A stretch of DNA of 64,000 nt from Chromobacterium rhizoryzae (GTDB taxonomy: Bacteria; Pseudomonadota; Gammaproteobacteria; Burkholderiales; Chromobacteriaceae): contig NZ_CP066126.1 of the NCBI RefSeq assembly GCF_020544465.1, positions 2,728,001 through 2,792,000 on the forward strand. The letters are read 5' to 3'. How positions within the stretch are numbered: the stretch's first letter is position 1; every line of letters starts with the position of its first letter. Below the pieces are notes generated by a model. The model was given only the letters and a program-made list of their open reading frames with translations. It made no database searches and was not told the origin of the DNA. The translations under genes and the position numbers were made by a program. Shown here one piece after another: positions 45,722-53,542 of this stretch.

Positions 45722-47302
45722 ATGACAAAATCGATCCTCTCCCTTTCCCTGTTGCTGGCCGGCGCGCTGCCCGCCGCCGCGCTGGCGGCCAAGCCCCTGG
45801 TCTTTTGCGCGGAAGCCGCGCCGGAAGGCTTCGACCCGGCGATGTGGGACACCGCCTCCACCTACAACATCGTCAAGCCCGTCTTTCAGGGTCTGACCGA
45901 ATTCAAACGCGGCGGCGTGGCGCTGCGCCCTGGGCTGGCGGAAAGCTGGAGCGTGTCGGCGGACGGACTGGAATACACTTTCAAGCTGCGCCGCGGCGTC
46001 AAATTCCATCAAACCGATTACTTCAAGCCCAGCCGCGACTTCTCCGCCGACGACGTGGTTTTCACCGTCAACCGCTGGATCCGGCCGGAGCTGCCGTTCA
46101 ACCAAGCGCTCAAGACCCCGCTGACCGGCCCGGACGGCTACGGCCTGGTCAAGCTGATAGACTCGGTGCAAAAGCTGGACCCGAGCACCGTCAAGATCCG
46201 GCTGAAAGAACGCAACGCCACCTTCCTGACCTTCTTCGCGATGGGTTTCGCCGGCATGCAGTCAGCGGAGTACGCCCAGCAGTTGCTGCAGGCCGGCAAG
46301 CCCGCGCAGATCAATCTGCAGCCCATAGGCACCGGCCCCTACCGCTTCAAGAGCTACGCCAAGGACTCGACCGTGCGCTACGAGGCCAACCCCCAGTACT
46401 GGGGCGCGCCGCAGAAAACCCGCAGCCTGATTTTCGCCATCGTCACCGATCCTCAAGTGCGCATCCAGAAACTGAAAGCCAATGAATGCCAGGTGGCCGC
46501 GGCGGTGCGCGAGGCCGATCTGGACACCTTGGCCGCCGACAAGAACATCAAGATCGCCGCCACCGGCGCCAGCAATATTTCCTATCTGGCCTACAATCTG
46601 AAACGGCCGCAATTCGCCAAGCGCGAAGTGCGCGTGGCGCTGGACATCGCCATCAACCGCGACGCTCTGTTCAAGGCGATGTTCCCCAAGGGCGGCGCCA
46701 CCCAGGCGGTCAACCCCTATCCGCCGTCCACCTGGAGCTGGAACCCCAAAACCCGCAATGAATACAACCCGGCCAAGGCCAAGGCGCTGCTGGCCCAGGC
46801 CGGCTACCCCAACGGCTTCGCCCTCGATCTGTGGGCGCTGCCGGTGCAAAGGCCGACCAACCCCAACGGCAAGCTGATGGCGCAGATGATCCAGCAGGAC
46901 TGGGCCAGGATAGGCGTCAAGGCCAATATTCGATCCTACGAATGGGGCGAATACCTGAAACGCGCCGCCGCCGGCGAACACGATGTCTATATGTCCGGCC
47001 TGACCAGCAACTCCGGCGACCCGGACGATTTCCTGTGGAATTCGCTGTCCTGCAGCGTCAGCAAGGGCGGCCAGCGCTTTTGCAACCCCGAGTTCGACAA
47101 GCTGCTGCTGCTGGGCCGGCAGGCCACCGAGCAGAAGCAACGCGCCCAGTACTATTTGAAAGCCCAGGAGATTTTCAAATACGAGCGCCCCTGGATCACC
47201 ATGGCCCATTCCCGCATTTACATTCCGCTGCGCAACAATGTGCAGGGTTTCGTGATGAATCCCAACGGTTCTTTCGACTTCGAGGACGTATGGCTCAAAT
47301 AA
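45722..47302 (+). CDS. Peptide ABC-transporter periplasmic binding protein (family 5, DppA-like)
   Basis: 526-residue secreted binding protein with a signal peptide (cleavage after ALA, about residue 22). KPLVFCAEAAPEGFDPAMWDT, the LAESW motif, VFTVNRW and the C-terminal half (NPDDFLWNSLSC-like GDPDDFLW segment) closely resemble DppA. No permease or ATPase genes follow, so it must share a transporter encoded elsewhere. Divergence from dadA-ddpX suggests capture of D-Ala-D-Ala or muropeptides. It overlaps the next gene by 13 bp. Confidence 0.92.
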   Translation: MTKSILSLSLLLAGALPAAALAAKPLVFCAEAAPEGFDPAMWDTASTYNIVKPVFQGLTEFKRGGVALRPGLAESWSVSADGLEYTFKLRRGVKFHQTDYFKPSRDFSADDVVFTVNRWIRPELPFNQALKTPLTGPDGYGLVKLIDSVQKLDPSTVKIRLKERNATFLTFFAMGFAGMQSAEYAQQLLQAGKPAQINLQPIGTGPYRFKSYAKDSTVRYEANPQYWGAPQKTRSLIFAIVTDPQVRIQKLKANECQVAAAVREADLDTLAADKNIKIAATGASNISYLAYNLKRPQFAKREVRVALDIAINRDALFKAMFPKGGATQAVNPYPPSTWSWNPKTRNEYNPAKAKALLAQAGYPNGFALDLWALPVQRPTNPNGKLMAQMIQQDWARIGVKANIRSYEWGEYLKRAAAGEHDVYMSGLTSNSGDPDDFLWNSLSCSVSKGGQRFCNPEFDKLLLLGRQATEQKQRAQYYLKAQEIFKYERPWITMAHSRIYIPLRNNVQGFVMNPNGSFDFEDVWLK

Positions 47303-48240
47303 ACCCAAGCTGGCCGCCCTATTTCGTCAGCCACCGCTATCAGGGCTTGCGAGCCGGCCCCCGCCTGATCGTCACCGCCGCCGTGCACGGCAACGAGGGC
47401 TGCGGCACGCTCGCCGTCCGCCGGCTGATGGCGGAGCTGGAACAAGGCGCGCTGACCTTGCGCGCCGGCCGGCTGACCCTGGTCCCGGTGAGCAATCCGC
47501 TGGCCTTTCAGTTGGGCCAGCGCGGCGGCGAACGCAATCTGAACCGCCATCTCGCCCCCAGCGACGCGCCGCGCGATTACGAAGACCATGTCGCCAACTG
47601 GCTATGTCCGCTGCTGGCGGAGCACGAGGTTTTGCTGGACTTGCACTCCTTCCAGTCCCAGGGCCAGGCTTTCGTGTTCCTGGGACCGCGCGACAACGCC
47701 GGCGAGCTGGAGCCCTTCGCCCTGGCCGCGCAAGAAGAAGCGCTGGCGCAAAGGCTGGGCGTGGCCCGCGCGGTGGACGGCTGGCTCGCCACTTACGCGC
47801 TGGGGGTGAGCCGACGCGGCAAGACCCCGGACGGCGACGTCCGCTACGGCGTCGGCACCACCGAGTACATGCGCCAACAAGGCGGCTGGGCGCTGACGCT
47901 GGAGTGCGGCCAGCACGACGACCCGGCCGCGCCGAGCGTCGCCTACCAGGCCATCGTCAACACCTTGGCTCATCTGGGCATGTTGGACGCGCCGCCGCCC
48001 GCGGCCGGCCCCTTGGAGGCGCTCAGCCTGTACGAGGTGGTGGACAAGCTCGACGACGGAGACCGCTTCGCTCGCGACTGGACCAGCTTCGACCCGGTGA
48101 GCCGAGGCGAGCTGATAGGCTGGCGCGCCGACGGCAGCCCGGTAACGGCGCTGGACGACGGCCGCATCGTCTTCCCCAACCCCCGCAGCCCTAGCGGCCA
48201 GGAGTGGTTCTATCTGGCCCGGGCGTCCTCCCGCTTTTGA
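47290..48240 (+). CDS. Succinylglutamate desuccinylase/aspartoacylase-family (M14-type) zinc hydrolase
   Basis: 316 residues. Zinc-ligand motif AAVHGNEGCGTLA (HxxE), substrate-Arg-type RNLNRHL, a third ligand in LDLHSFQSQGQAF and the late TLECGQHDDP catalytic Glu region match the AstE/AspA branch of M14. Its start is inside the end of the DppA-like gene, so translation is coupled. In this context it may cleave a peptide or acylated amino acid brought in by that binding protein, perhaps a murein peptide; the true substrate is unknown. Confidence 0.85.
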   Translation: MAQINPSWPPYFVSHRYQGLRAGPRLIVTAAVHGNEGCGTLAVRRLMAELEQGALTLRAGRLTLVPVSNPLAFQLGQRGGERNLNRHLAPSDAPRDYEDHVANWLCPLLAEHEVLLDLHSFQSQGQAFVFLGPRDNAGELEPFALAAQEEALAQRLGVARAVDGWLATYALGVSRRGKTPDGDVRYGVGTTEYMRQQGGWALTLECGQHDDPAAPSVAYQAIVNTLAHLGMLDAPPPAAGPLEALSLYEVVDKLDDGDRFARDWTSFDPVSRGELIGWRADGSPVTALDDGRIVFPNPRSPSGQEWFYLARASSRF

Positions 48241-48345
48241 GAAGCTGTTGACGATCCGCCGCGCGCAGCGAGGCGCGGCCACCGCTTCGGAATGCTCATG
48301 CGCCGCATGAGCATTTCACTTTCCAAGACCGGCTCCCAGCGCCAT
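48238..48345. repeat. Intergenic GTTCA-ended repeat, copy 7
   Basis: Starts at the TGA stop of the M14-type gene (TGAGAAGCTGTTGACGATCC), then shares the GCTTCGGAATGCTCATGCG core, including the palindrome ATGCTCATGCG-CCGCATGAGCAT (48292-48315), with the copies at 43471 and 62953. The distal end is degraded. Confidence 0.7.
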
Positions 48346-48531
48346 TCTGCACGACTCAGCATTTCCACTTAAGTATTTGTTTTTCATAAAAACCGCCATT
48401 TAGGCCAGCACGCCCCCCATCCCAACTGCTACACCGATAAGCACTGCCGCGCGGCCGGCAGCCGCTACCGCGCCCGGTCGTCCCTGGCCGTGCGTCCACC
48501 TCAAATCATTCAGCGCAAGGAAGTGAACACC

Positions 48532-48720
48532 ATGAGCCATCTTCCCACGCATCAAACGCTGCCTTATGGCGTCGCCATTCATCAGGCGATCGCCGAAGGC
48601 AACCTGGCGCAGATGAAAACCTTGCTGGAGCAAGGCGAACAGCATCTGCACCAATACGGCGATCTGCACGCCGCCATTGAGCAATTGAAGCTGGAAATCA
48701 CTCGTCTGGAACGGCGCTGA
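48532..48720 (+). CDS. 62-residue GDL-motif (DUF1843-like) peptide, candidate substrate of the radical SAM enzyme
   Basis: Small protein consisting almost only of the segment shared by the next two proteins. Tyr12, ten residues, then Gly23-Asn24-Leu25 (the Y-x10-GNL motif), followed by AQMKTLLEQGEQHL and a C-terminal helix ITRLERR. I chose the ATG at 48532 (MSHLPTHQ), which has AAGGAAG nine bases upstream; the ATG at 48490 has no ribosome binding site. There is no cysteine, no Gly-Gly leader site and no signal peptide. It is the first gene of a four-gene operon ending with the radical SAM/SPASM enzyme. Confidence 0.82.
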   Translation: MSHLPTHQTLPYGVAIHQAIAEGNLAQMKTLLEQGEQHLHQYGDLHAAIEQLKLEITRLERR

Positions 48721-48767
48721 GCGCCGCGCAGCCCGAGGCATCCCTCACCTTTCGTTTTGGAGGTCTT

Positions 48768-49391
48768 ATGTCAGGCAATACTCAGACTGAAATCGGATTG
48801 TTCCCCGTCAGCTACCTCATCGGCAACGATCTGGCGGGCGCGCCGACGCTGCTCTTGAACCTGCTGGTGGCGCCCCCCACCCACTCGGTGACCGGCAGCG
48901 CCCACGTCGTCAACCAAAGCCTCCACCCGCCGCTGAACCTGCACTCCCATGTTCACGGCCAATACGCCTACCTGGGCGTGGTGCCGACCAGCGAGGGCCG
49001 TATCCTGATCTCCGCCCAAGGCCACAACGGCAACACCACCAACTTCAAATTGCACCTGGTGCTCAGCCACGACTGGAAAAAGGGCATCGCCAATTACAGC
49101 TATCTCGACGGCTCCACATGGGTGGAAGTGGACAATGTGCCGGCCAAGCTGAACCCGGAACTGAAATCCCGCTATTTCCCGCTGCCGCTGGAACCCGGCC
49201 CGGTGATCCTGCCCAATCCGCCCATCAACGCCCTGTACGGCGTGCCGATCCAAAGCGCCATCGCCAGCGGCGACCTGGCCCATATGAAAACCCTGGCCGC
49301 TTACGCCAAACAGCAGCTGGACGCCCAGCCGCAACTGCGCAAGGAACTGGATGCGCTGAAGGCGGAAATCACCAAGCTGGACCGCAAATAA
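48768..49391 (+). CDS. DUF1842-like domain plus C-terminal GDL-motif segment
   Basis: 207 residues. Residues about 5-150 form a beta-rich domain (GLFPVSYLIGNDLAGAPTLLLNLLV at the start) that resembles Pfam DUF1842. A proline-rich linker leads to the C-terminal 52 residues, which are paralogous to the 62-residue peptide: Tyr157, ten residues, Gly168-Asp169-Leu170, then AHMKTLAAYAKQQL and a terminal ITKLDRK helix. GGAGG lies four bases before the ATG. There is no signal peptide. It is presumably a carrier or substrate for the downstream radical SAM enzyme. Confidence 0.85.
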   Translation: MSGNTQTEIGLFPVSYLIGNDLAGAPTLLLNLLVAPPTHSVTGSAHVVNQSLHPPLNLHSHVHGQYAYLGVVPTSEGRILISAQGHNGNTTNFKLHLVLSHDWKKGIANYSYLDGSTWVEVDNVPAKLNPELKSRYFPLPLEPGPVILPNPPINALYGVPIQSAIASGDLAHMKTLAAYAKQQLDAQPQLRKELDALKAEITKLDRK

Positions 49392-49436
49392 GCAGGCGCG
49401 CGCGCCGATACCTTCCCATTCGTCAAGGAGTGCTCC

Positions 49437-50039
49437 ATGTCAGCAACAGGATTGTTCCATGTCCGTTACCTCATTTCCCAACCGGTGCTGGGCGCGCCGG
49501 TCCTGACCCTGGACTTGCTGGTCGACACGCCGCAGAAAAAGATCAGCGGCCACGCCAGCATCACCCAGAGCGTCAGTCCGCCGCTGCAGTTCCAGGCCAA
49601 TGTCTGGGGCCATTACAGCCAGGCCAAGCTGGACCCGTCGGCCGAACATCACATCGTGCTGTCGCTGAACGGCAGCCCCAGTTCGCCCAATAGCCAGATC
49701 GCCGAAACCTTCCATCTGCAAGGCATCCTCGATCAGGACTGGCAGGACGGCCACGCCAGCTACCGCTTCTTCTACCAGGAAGCCTGGCACACTGTCGCGC
49801 ACGCCATCGTCACCGAAGCGCCGGCCGTGCACCCGGAGCCGCGCGCCGGCAGCAAGCCCTATCCGCACCCCATCCCGCTGTACGCCGCCGCGCTGCAACA
49901 ATCGCGCGTCAGCAGCAATCTGGCGCAGATGAAGTCCTTGGCCGGCCAGGCGGAAGAGCAGCTGAAGCAGCACGACAATATCGAGGCCGCGCTGAAGCAG
50001 CTGCATGCTGAAATCGCCCGCCTCGAAGGCAGGCACTAG
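49437..50039 (+). CDS. DUF1842-like domain plus C-terminal SNL-variant GDL segment
   Basis: 200 residues, a diverged paralogue of the preceding protein (shared GLF-V-YLI start, LLVDTP, SVSPPLQFQANVWGHY). In the C-terminal segment Tyr149 is followed by ten residues and Ser160-Asn161-Leu162, then AQMKSLAGQAEEQL and a terminal IARLEGRH helix, so the first Gly of the GDL motif is replaced by Ser. AAGGAG precedes the ATG. The genes for the three paralogous tails are in tandem, separated by about 45 bp each. Confidence 0.85.
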   Translation: MSATGLFHVRYLISQPVLGAPVLTLDLLVDTPQKKISGHASITQSVSPPLQFQANVWGHYSQAKLDPSAEHHIVLSLNGSPSSPNSQIAETFHLQGILDQDWQDGHASYRFFYQEAWHTVAHAIVTEAPAVHPEPRAGSKPYPHPIPLYAAALQQSRVSSNLAQMKSLAGQAEEQLKQHDNIEAALKQLHAEIARLEGRH

Positions 50040-50119
50040 ACCGCCCCGCCTCATCCGCGCGTGTTCAAAGCCCAGGAGCGCCCGCCGGGCGCTCCTCGCC
50101 CTCTCTCAAGGACCCGCCC

Positions 50120-51586
50120 ATGCTAGATGACAGCCCCGCCGTCCGCCCGGCACGCTATCTGGACGACGAAGACTTCAAGCGCTACGTCCCGGTGCACGTG
50201 GTTTGGGAAATCACCCTGGCCTGCGATCTGAAATGCCTGCACTGCGGCTCCCGCGCCGGCCACCGCCGCCCCAATGAGCTGTCCACCGCCGAATGCCTGG
50301 AAGTGATAGACGCGCTGGCGGCGCTGGGCACCCGCGAAATCACCTTGATAGGCGGCGAGGCCTATCTGCGCAAGGACTGGACCCAGCTGATCCGCGCCAT
50401 CCGCGGCCACGGCATGTATTGCGCGATTCAGACCGGCGGCCGCAATCTGAACCCCGCCCGGCTGCAACAGGCGATAGACGCCGGCCTCAACGGCGTCGGC
50501 GTGTCGCTGGACGGCCTCGCGCCCCTGCACGACAAGGTGCGCAATGTGCCGGGCGCTTTCGACAAGGCGGTGGACGCCTTGCGCCGCGCCAAGGCCTCCG
50601 GCCTCGCCGTCAGCGTCAACACCCAGATCGGCGCGGCCACCATGCCGGACTTGCCGGCGCTGATGGATCAGATCATCGAACTGGGCGCCACCCACTGGCA
50701 AATCCAGCTGACGGTGGCGATGGGCAATGCGGTGGACAACGACGAACTCTTGCTGCAGCCCTACCAATTGCTGGAGCTGATGCCCTTGCTGGCGCGGCTT
50801 TACCGCGAGGGGGTGGAACGCGGCCTGTTGATGAACGTGGGCAACAATATCGGCTACTACGGCCCTTACGAGCGGCTGTGGCGCGGCTTCGGCGACGAGC
50901 GGGTGCACTGGAGCGGCTGCGCCGCCGGTCAGACCGTGCTGGCGCTGGAGGCGGACGGCACCGTCAAGGGCTGTCCCTCGCTGGCCACCGTCGGCTTTTC
51001 CGGCGGCAATGTGCGCGACATGAGCCTGGACGACATCTGGCATCACAGCGAGGGCATCCATTTCGGCCGGCTGCGCTCGGTGGACGATTTATGGGGCTAT
51101 TGCCGCGGCTGCTACTACAACGACGTCTGCCGCGGCGGCTGCACCTGGACCTCCCACTCGCTGCTGGGCAAGCCCGGCAACAACCCCTACTGCCATTACC
51201 GCGCGCTGGAACTGGAAAAACAGGGCCTGCGCGAGCGCATCGTCAAACTGCAGGACGCCGCGCCGGCCTCCTTCGCCGTCGGGCGTTTCGACCTGATCAC
51301 CGAGGACATCGCCAGCGGCCAGGAAGTCAGCCGCATCAGCCGCAGCGGCCAGGTGATCGCGCTGACTTGGAAAAACAAGGGCAAGACCGCGCCGCGCGAG
51401 GGCCGGCCGCCGGCCAAGCTGGCGCTGTGCCGGCAGTGCCAGCAATACATCCACCCCGACGAGACCTGTTGTCCGCACTGCGCGGCCGACGTCGCCGCCG
51501 CCGAACGCGATTACCTGCAAGAACAGGCCAAACGCCAGCAGGTGATCAACAATCTGCGCCGCCTGCTGGGTTTGCCGGACGATTAA
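50120..51586 (+). CDS. Radical SAM/SPASM peptide-modifying enzyme (Y-x10-GDL-associated type)
   Basis: 488 residues. The 4Fe-4S SAM site is C35-x3-C39-x2-C42, followed by the GGEAYLRKDW (GGE) motif near residue 79 and a TIM-barrel core. A SPASM-type auxiliary-cluster domain has Cys at 267, 285, 328, 331, 337, 341 and 358. The C-terminal tail carries C437-x2-C440 and C451-x2-C454, a zinc-ribbon-like knuckle, then a helical end. It follows three tandem Y-x10-GDL proteins. I recall NCBI naming such proteins Y-X(10)_GDL-associated radical SAM. The modification made is unknown. Start at 50120 has AAGGA upstream. Confidence 0.9.
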   Translation: MLDDSPAVRPARYLDDEDFKRYVPVHVVWEITLACDLKCLHCGSRAGHRRPNELSTAECLEVIDALAALGTREITLIGGEAYLRKDWTQLIRAIRGHGMYCAIQTGGRNLNPARLQQAIDAGLNGVGVSLDGLAPLHDKVRNVPGAFDKAVDALRRAKASGLAVSVNTQIGAATMPDLPALMDQIIELGATHWQIQLTVAMGNAVDNDELLLQPYQLLELMPLLARLYREGVERGLLMNVGNNIGYYGPYERLWRGFGDERVHWSGCAAGQTVLALEADGTVKGCPSLATVGFSGGNVRDMSLDDIWHHSEGIHFGRLRSVDDLWGYCRGCYYNDVCRGGCTWTSHSLLGKPGNNPYCHYRALELEKQGLRERIVKLQDAAPASFAVGRFDLITEDIASGQEVSRISRSGQVIALTWKNKGKTAPREGRPPAKLALCRQCQQYIHPDETCCPHCAADVAAAERDYLQEQAKRQQVINNLRRLLGLPDD

Positions 51587-51805
51587 GACGCCGCGCCGGC
51601 GCCGAAACGCGGTTTTATGCCAAAAAACTCGGCGCCGCCGCCACGGCCATCCACTGGCCATAGCTCATTTGACGAAAATCGGTCTACAATCGCGGCTTGC
51701 CTAGCCTCACCACGCCGCCATGGGAGCCCGATGCCCGCATGAACCGTTTCGCGCCGTTCGCCCTATCCCCGGAAGCCGTCGCTTCCGCCTTGCCGGGCCC
51801 GCGTC

Positions 51806-52807
51806 ATGAGCGATAAGCCGCGCCGCCCGTCGCTGCAGGACATCGCCGACCGGGTAGGCACTTCCAAGATGACGGTCAGCCGTTATCTGCGCAACGCCAG
51901 CCTGGTGTCGGACGCCACCGGCCAGCGCATCGCCGGCGCGATGGAGCAACTGGGCTATATCCCCAACCGGGTGCCGGACCTGCTGGCCCGCGCCAAGAGC
52001 CGCGCCATCGGCGTGCTCTTGCCGTCCATGTCCAATCAGGTGTTCTCCAGCCTGGTGCACGGCGTCGAAGCCATGACCCGCGAGGCCGGCTACCACACGC
52101 TTTACGGCCATTACTGCTACGACATCGAACAGGAAACCCGGCAAGTGGAGCAGTTGCTGTCCTTTCAGGTGGACGGGCTGATCCTGTGCGAAACCGTTCA
52201 CTCCGAACGCACTTTGCGCATGCTGCAGGTGGCGGCCATCCCGGTGGTGGAAGTGATGGAGCTGCCGACCCAGCCCATAGACCTGGCCGTGGGCCTGGAC
52301 CATAGGGCCGCCGCCGAGGACATGACCCGGGCCATGATCGCGCGCGGCAAGCGGCGCATCGCCTATCTGGCCGCCCGCCTCGACCGCCGCACCCGCTTGC
52401 GCGCCGCCGGCTACCGGGCGGCGATGGAGCAGGCCGGGCTGATCCCGCTGGAGATCCAGACCGAACAACATTCCAGCTTTCAGCTTGGCGGCGAAATGCT
52501 GCGCCAGGCCATGGCCTCCGCGCCGGATCTGGACGGCGTGTTCTGCACCAACGACGACATCGCCGCCGGCGCGCTGCTGGAGGCCCAGGCCATGGGCCTG
52601 GCGGTGCCGGAGCGCATCGCCGTCGCCGGCTTCAACGCGCTGGACATCGGCGCCGCGCTGCACCCGCGGCTGGCCAGCGTGGTCACGCCGCGCGAAGCGA
52701 TAGGCCGGCTGGCGGCGCAACGCCTGCTCGGCCGCATCCACGGCCAGCGTTACGCCGATCCGGTCGTGGACCTGGGCTATACCCTGAGCCTGGGCGGCAG
52801 CGTCTAA
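51806..52807 (+). CDS. gntR: LacI-family regulator of gluconate genes (GntR)
   Basis: 333 residues: N-terminal LacI HTH (LQDIADRVGTSKMTVSRYLRNASLVS), hinge (PNRVPDLLARAKSRAIGVLLPS) and a periplasmic-binding-type ligand domain. It best matches GntR of the gluconate regulon. It lies upstream of gntK-gntT, with the GntR-type palindrome TGTTACCGGTAACA between them, so it should repress gntKT until gluconate is present. Confidence 0.92.
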   Translation: MSDKPRRPSLQDIADRVGTSKMTVSRYLRNASLVSDATGQRIAGAMEQLGYIPNRVPDLLARAKSRAIGVLLPSMSNQVFSSLVHGVEAMTREAGYHTLYGHYCYDIEQETRQVEQLLSFQVDGLILCETVHSERTLRMLQVAAIPVVEVMELPTQPIDLAVGLDHRAAAEDMTRAMIARGKRRIAYLAARLDRRTRLRAAGYRAAMEQAGLIPLEIQTEQHSSFQLGGEMLRQAMASAPDLDGVFCTNDDIAAGALLEAQAMGLAVPERIAVAGFNALDIGAALHPRLASVVTPREAIGRLAAQRLLGRIHGQRYADPVVDLGYTLSLGGSV

Positions 52808-52951
52808 GCCGGTGCCGGAATACGACACCGGCCTCCCCGTAAAATCCCTTAGCAATCAAGCCCTCAAGCGATGACGCCGGTTCCGGATCAAGCCCGGCGC
52901 TCAAAACGCTTGCCTGCTCGCCGCAAAGCCGACATATTATCATCGGCATGA

Positions 52952-52965
52952 TGTTACCGGTAACA
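52952..52965. promoter_or_regulatory. GntR operator upstream of gntK
   Basis: A perfect 14-bp palindrome TGTTACCGGTAACA, matching the known GntR site. It lies about 50 bp before gntK and 12 bp after a TATTAT -10-like hexamer (52935-52940), where a bound repressor would block transcription start. Confidence 0.88.
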
Positions 52966-53013
52966 ATTACGATCCGCCTTCAAACGAAAGCGACAACTCA
53001 TTGGAGTGGCTTC

Positions 53014-53541
53014 ATGAATTCCACACCACATCAGGTTTACGTGCTGATGGGCGTCTCCGGCTGCGGCAAATCGGCGCTCGCCGCGCGGCTGGCCCAACAC
53101 CTGACATGCGCCGTGCTGGACGGCGATTTCCTGCATCCGCGCGCCAATATCGACAAAATGGCCGCCGGAACGCCGCTGGACGACGCCGATAGGCTGCCCT
53201 GGCTTGCCGCGCTCAGCGACGCCGCCTACGCCATGCAACGCAGCAACGCGCTGTCCATCATCGTCTGCTCCGCGCTGAAACGGCGATACCGCGACCAGCT
53301 GCGCACCGGCAATCCCCAGCTGTCCTTCCTCTATCTGAAAGGCGACTTCGACTTGATCCTGCAACGGCTTCAAGCCCGGCAAGGCCATTTCCAGAGGGCC
53401 GACATGCTGGCCTCTCAATTCGCCGCGCTGGAAGAGCCGGGGCCGGACGAGACCGACGTCCACGCCCTGGATATCCGCCCCGAGCTGGACAGCGTCGTCG
53501 CCAGCGCGCTGCGCCTGATCCAGTCCCGCCAGGAGCGCTGA
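53014..53541 (+). CDS. gntK: Gluconokinase
   Basis: 175-residue P-loop kinase: Walker A GVSGCGKSALA, then LDGDFLHPRANIDKMAAGTPLDDADRLPWL, which is diagnostic of gluconokinases, and CSALKRRYRDQLR. It phosphorylates D-gluconate to 6-phosphogluconate for the Entner-Doudoroff or pentose phosphate route. Start at 53014 has GGAG at good spacing and lies after the GntR operator; the upstream ATG at 52948 would place the operator in the coding region. Confidence 0.95.
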   Translation: MNSTPHQVYVLMGVSGCGKSALAARLAQHLTCAVLDGDFLHPRANIDKMAAGTPLDDADRLPWLAALSDAAYAMQRSNALSIIVCSALKRRYRDQLRTGNPQLSFLYLKGDFDLILQRLQARQGHFQRADMLASQFAALEEPGPDETDVHALDIRPELDSVVASALRLIQSRQER

Positions 53542-53542
53542 C

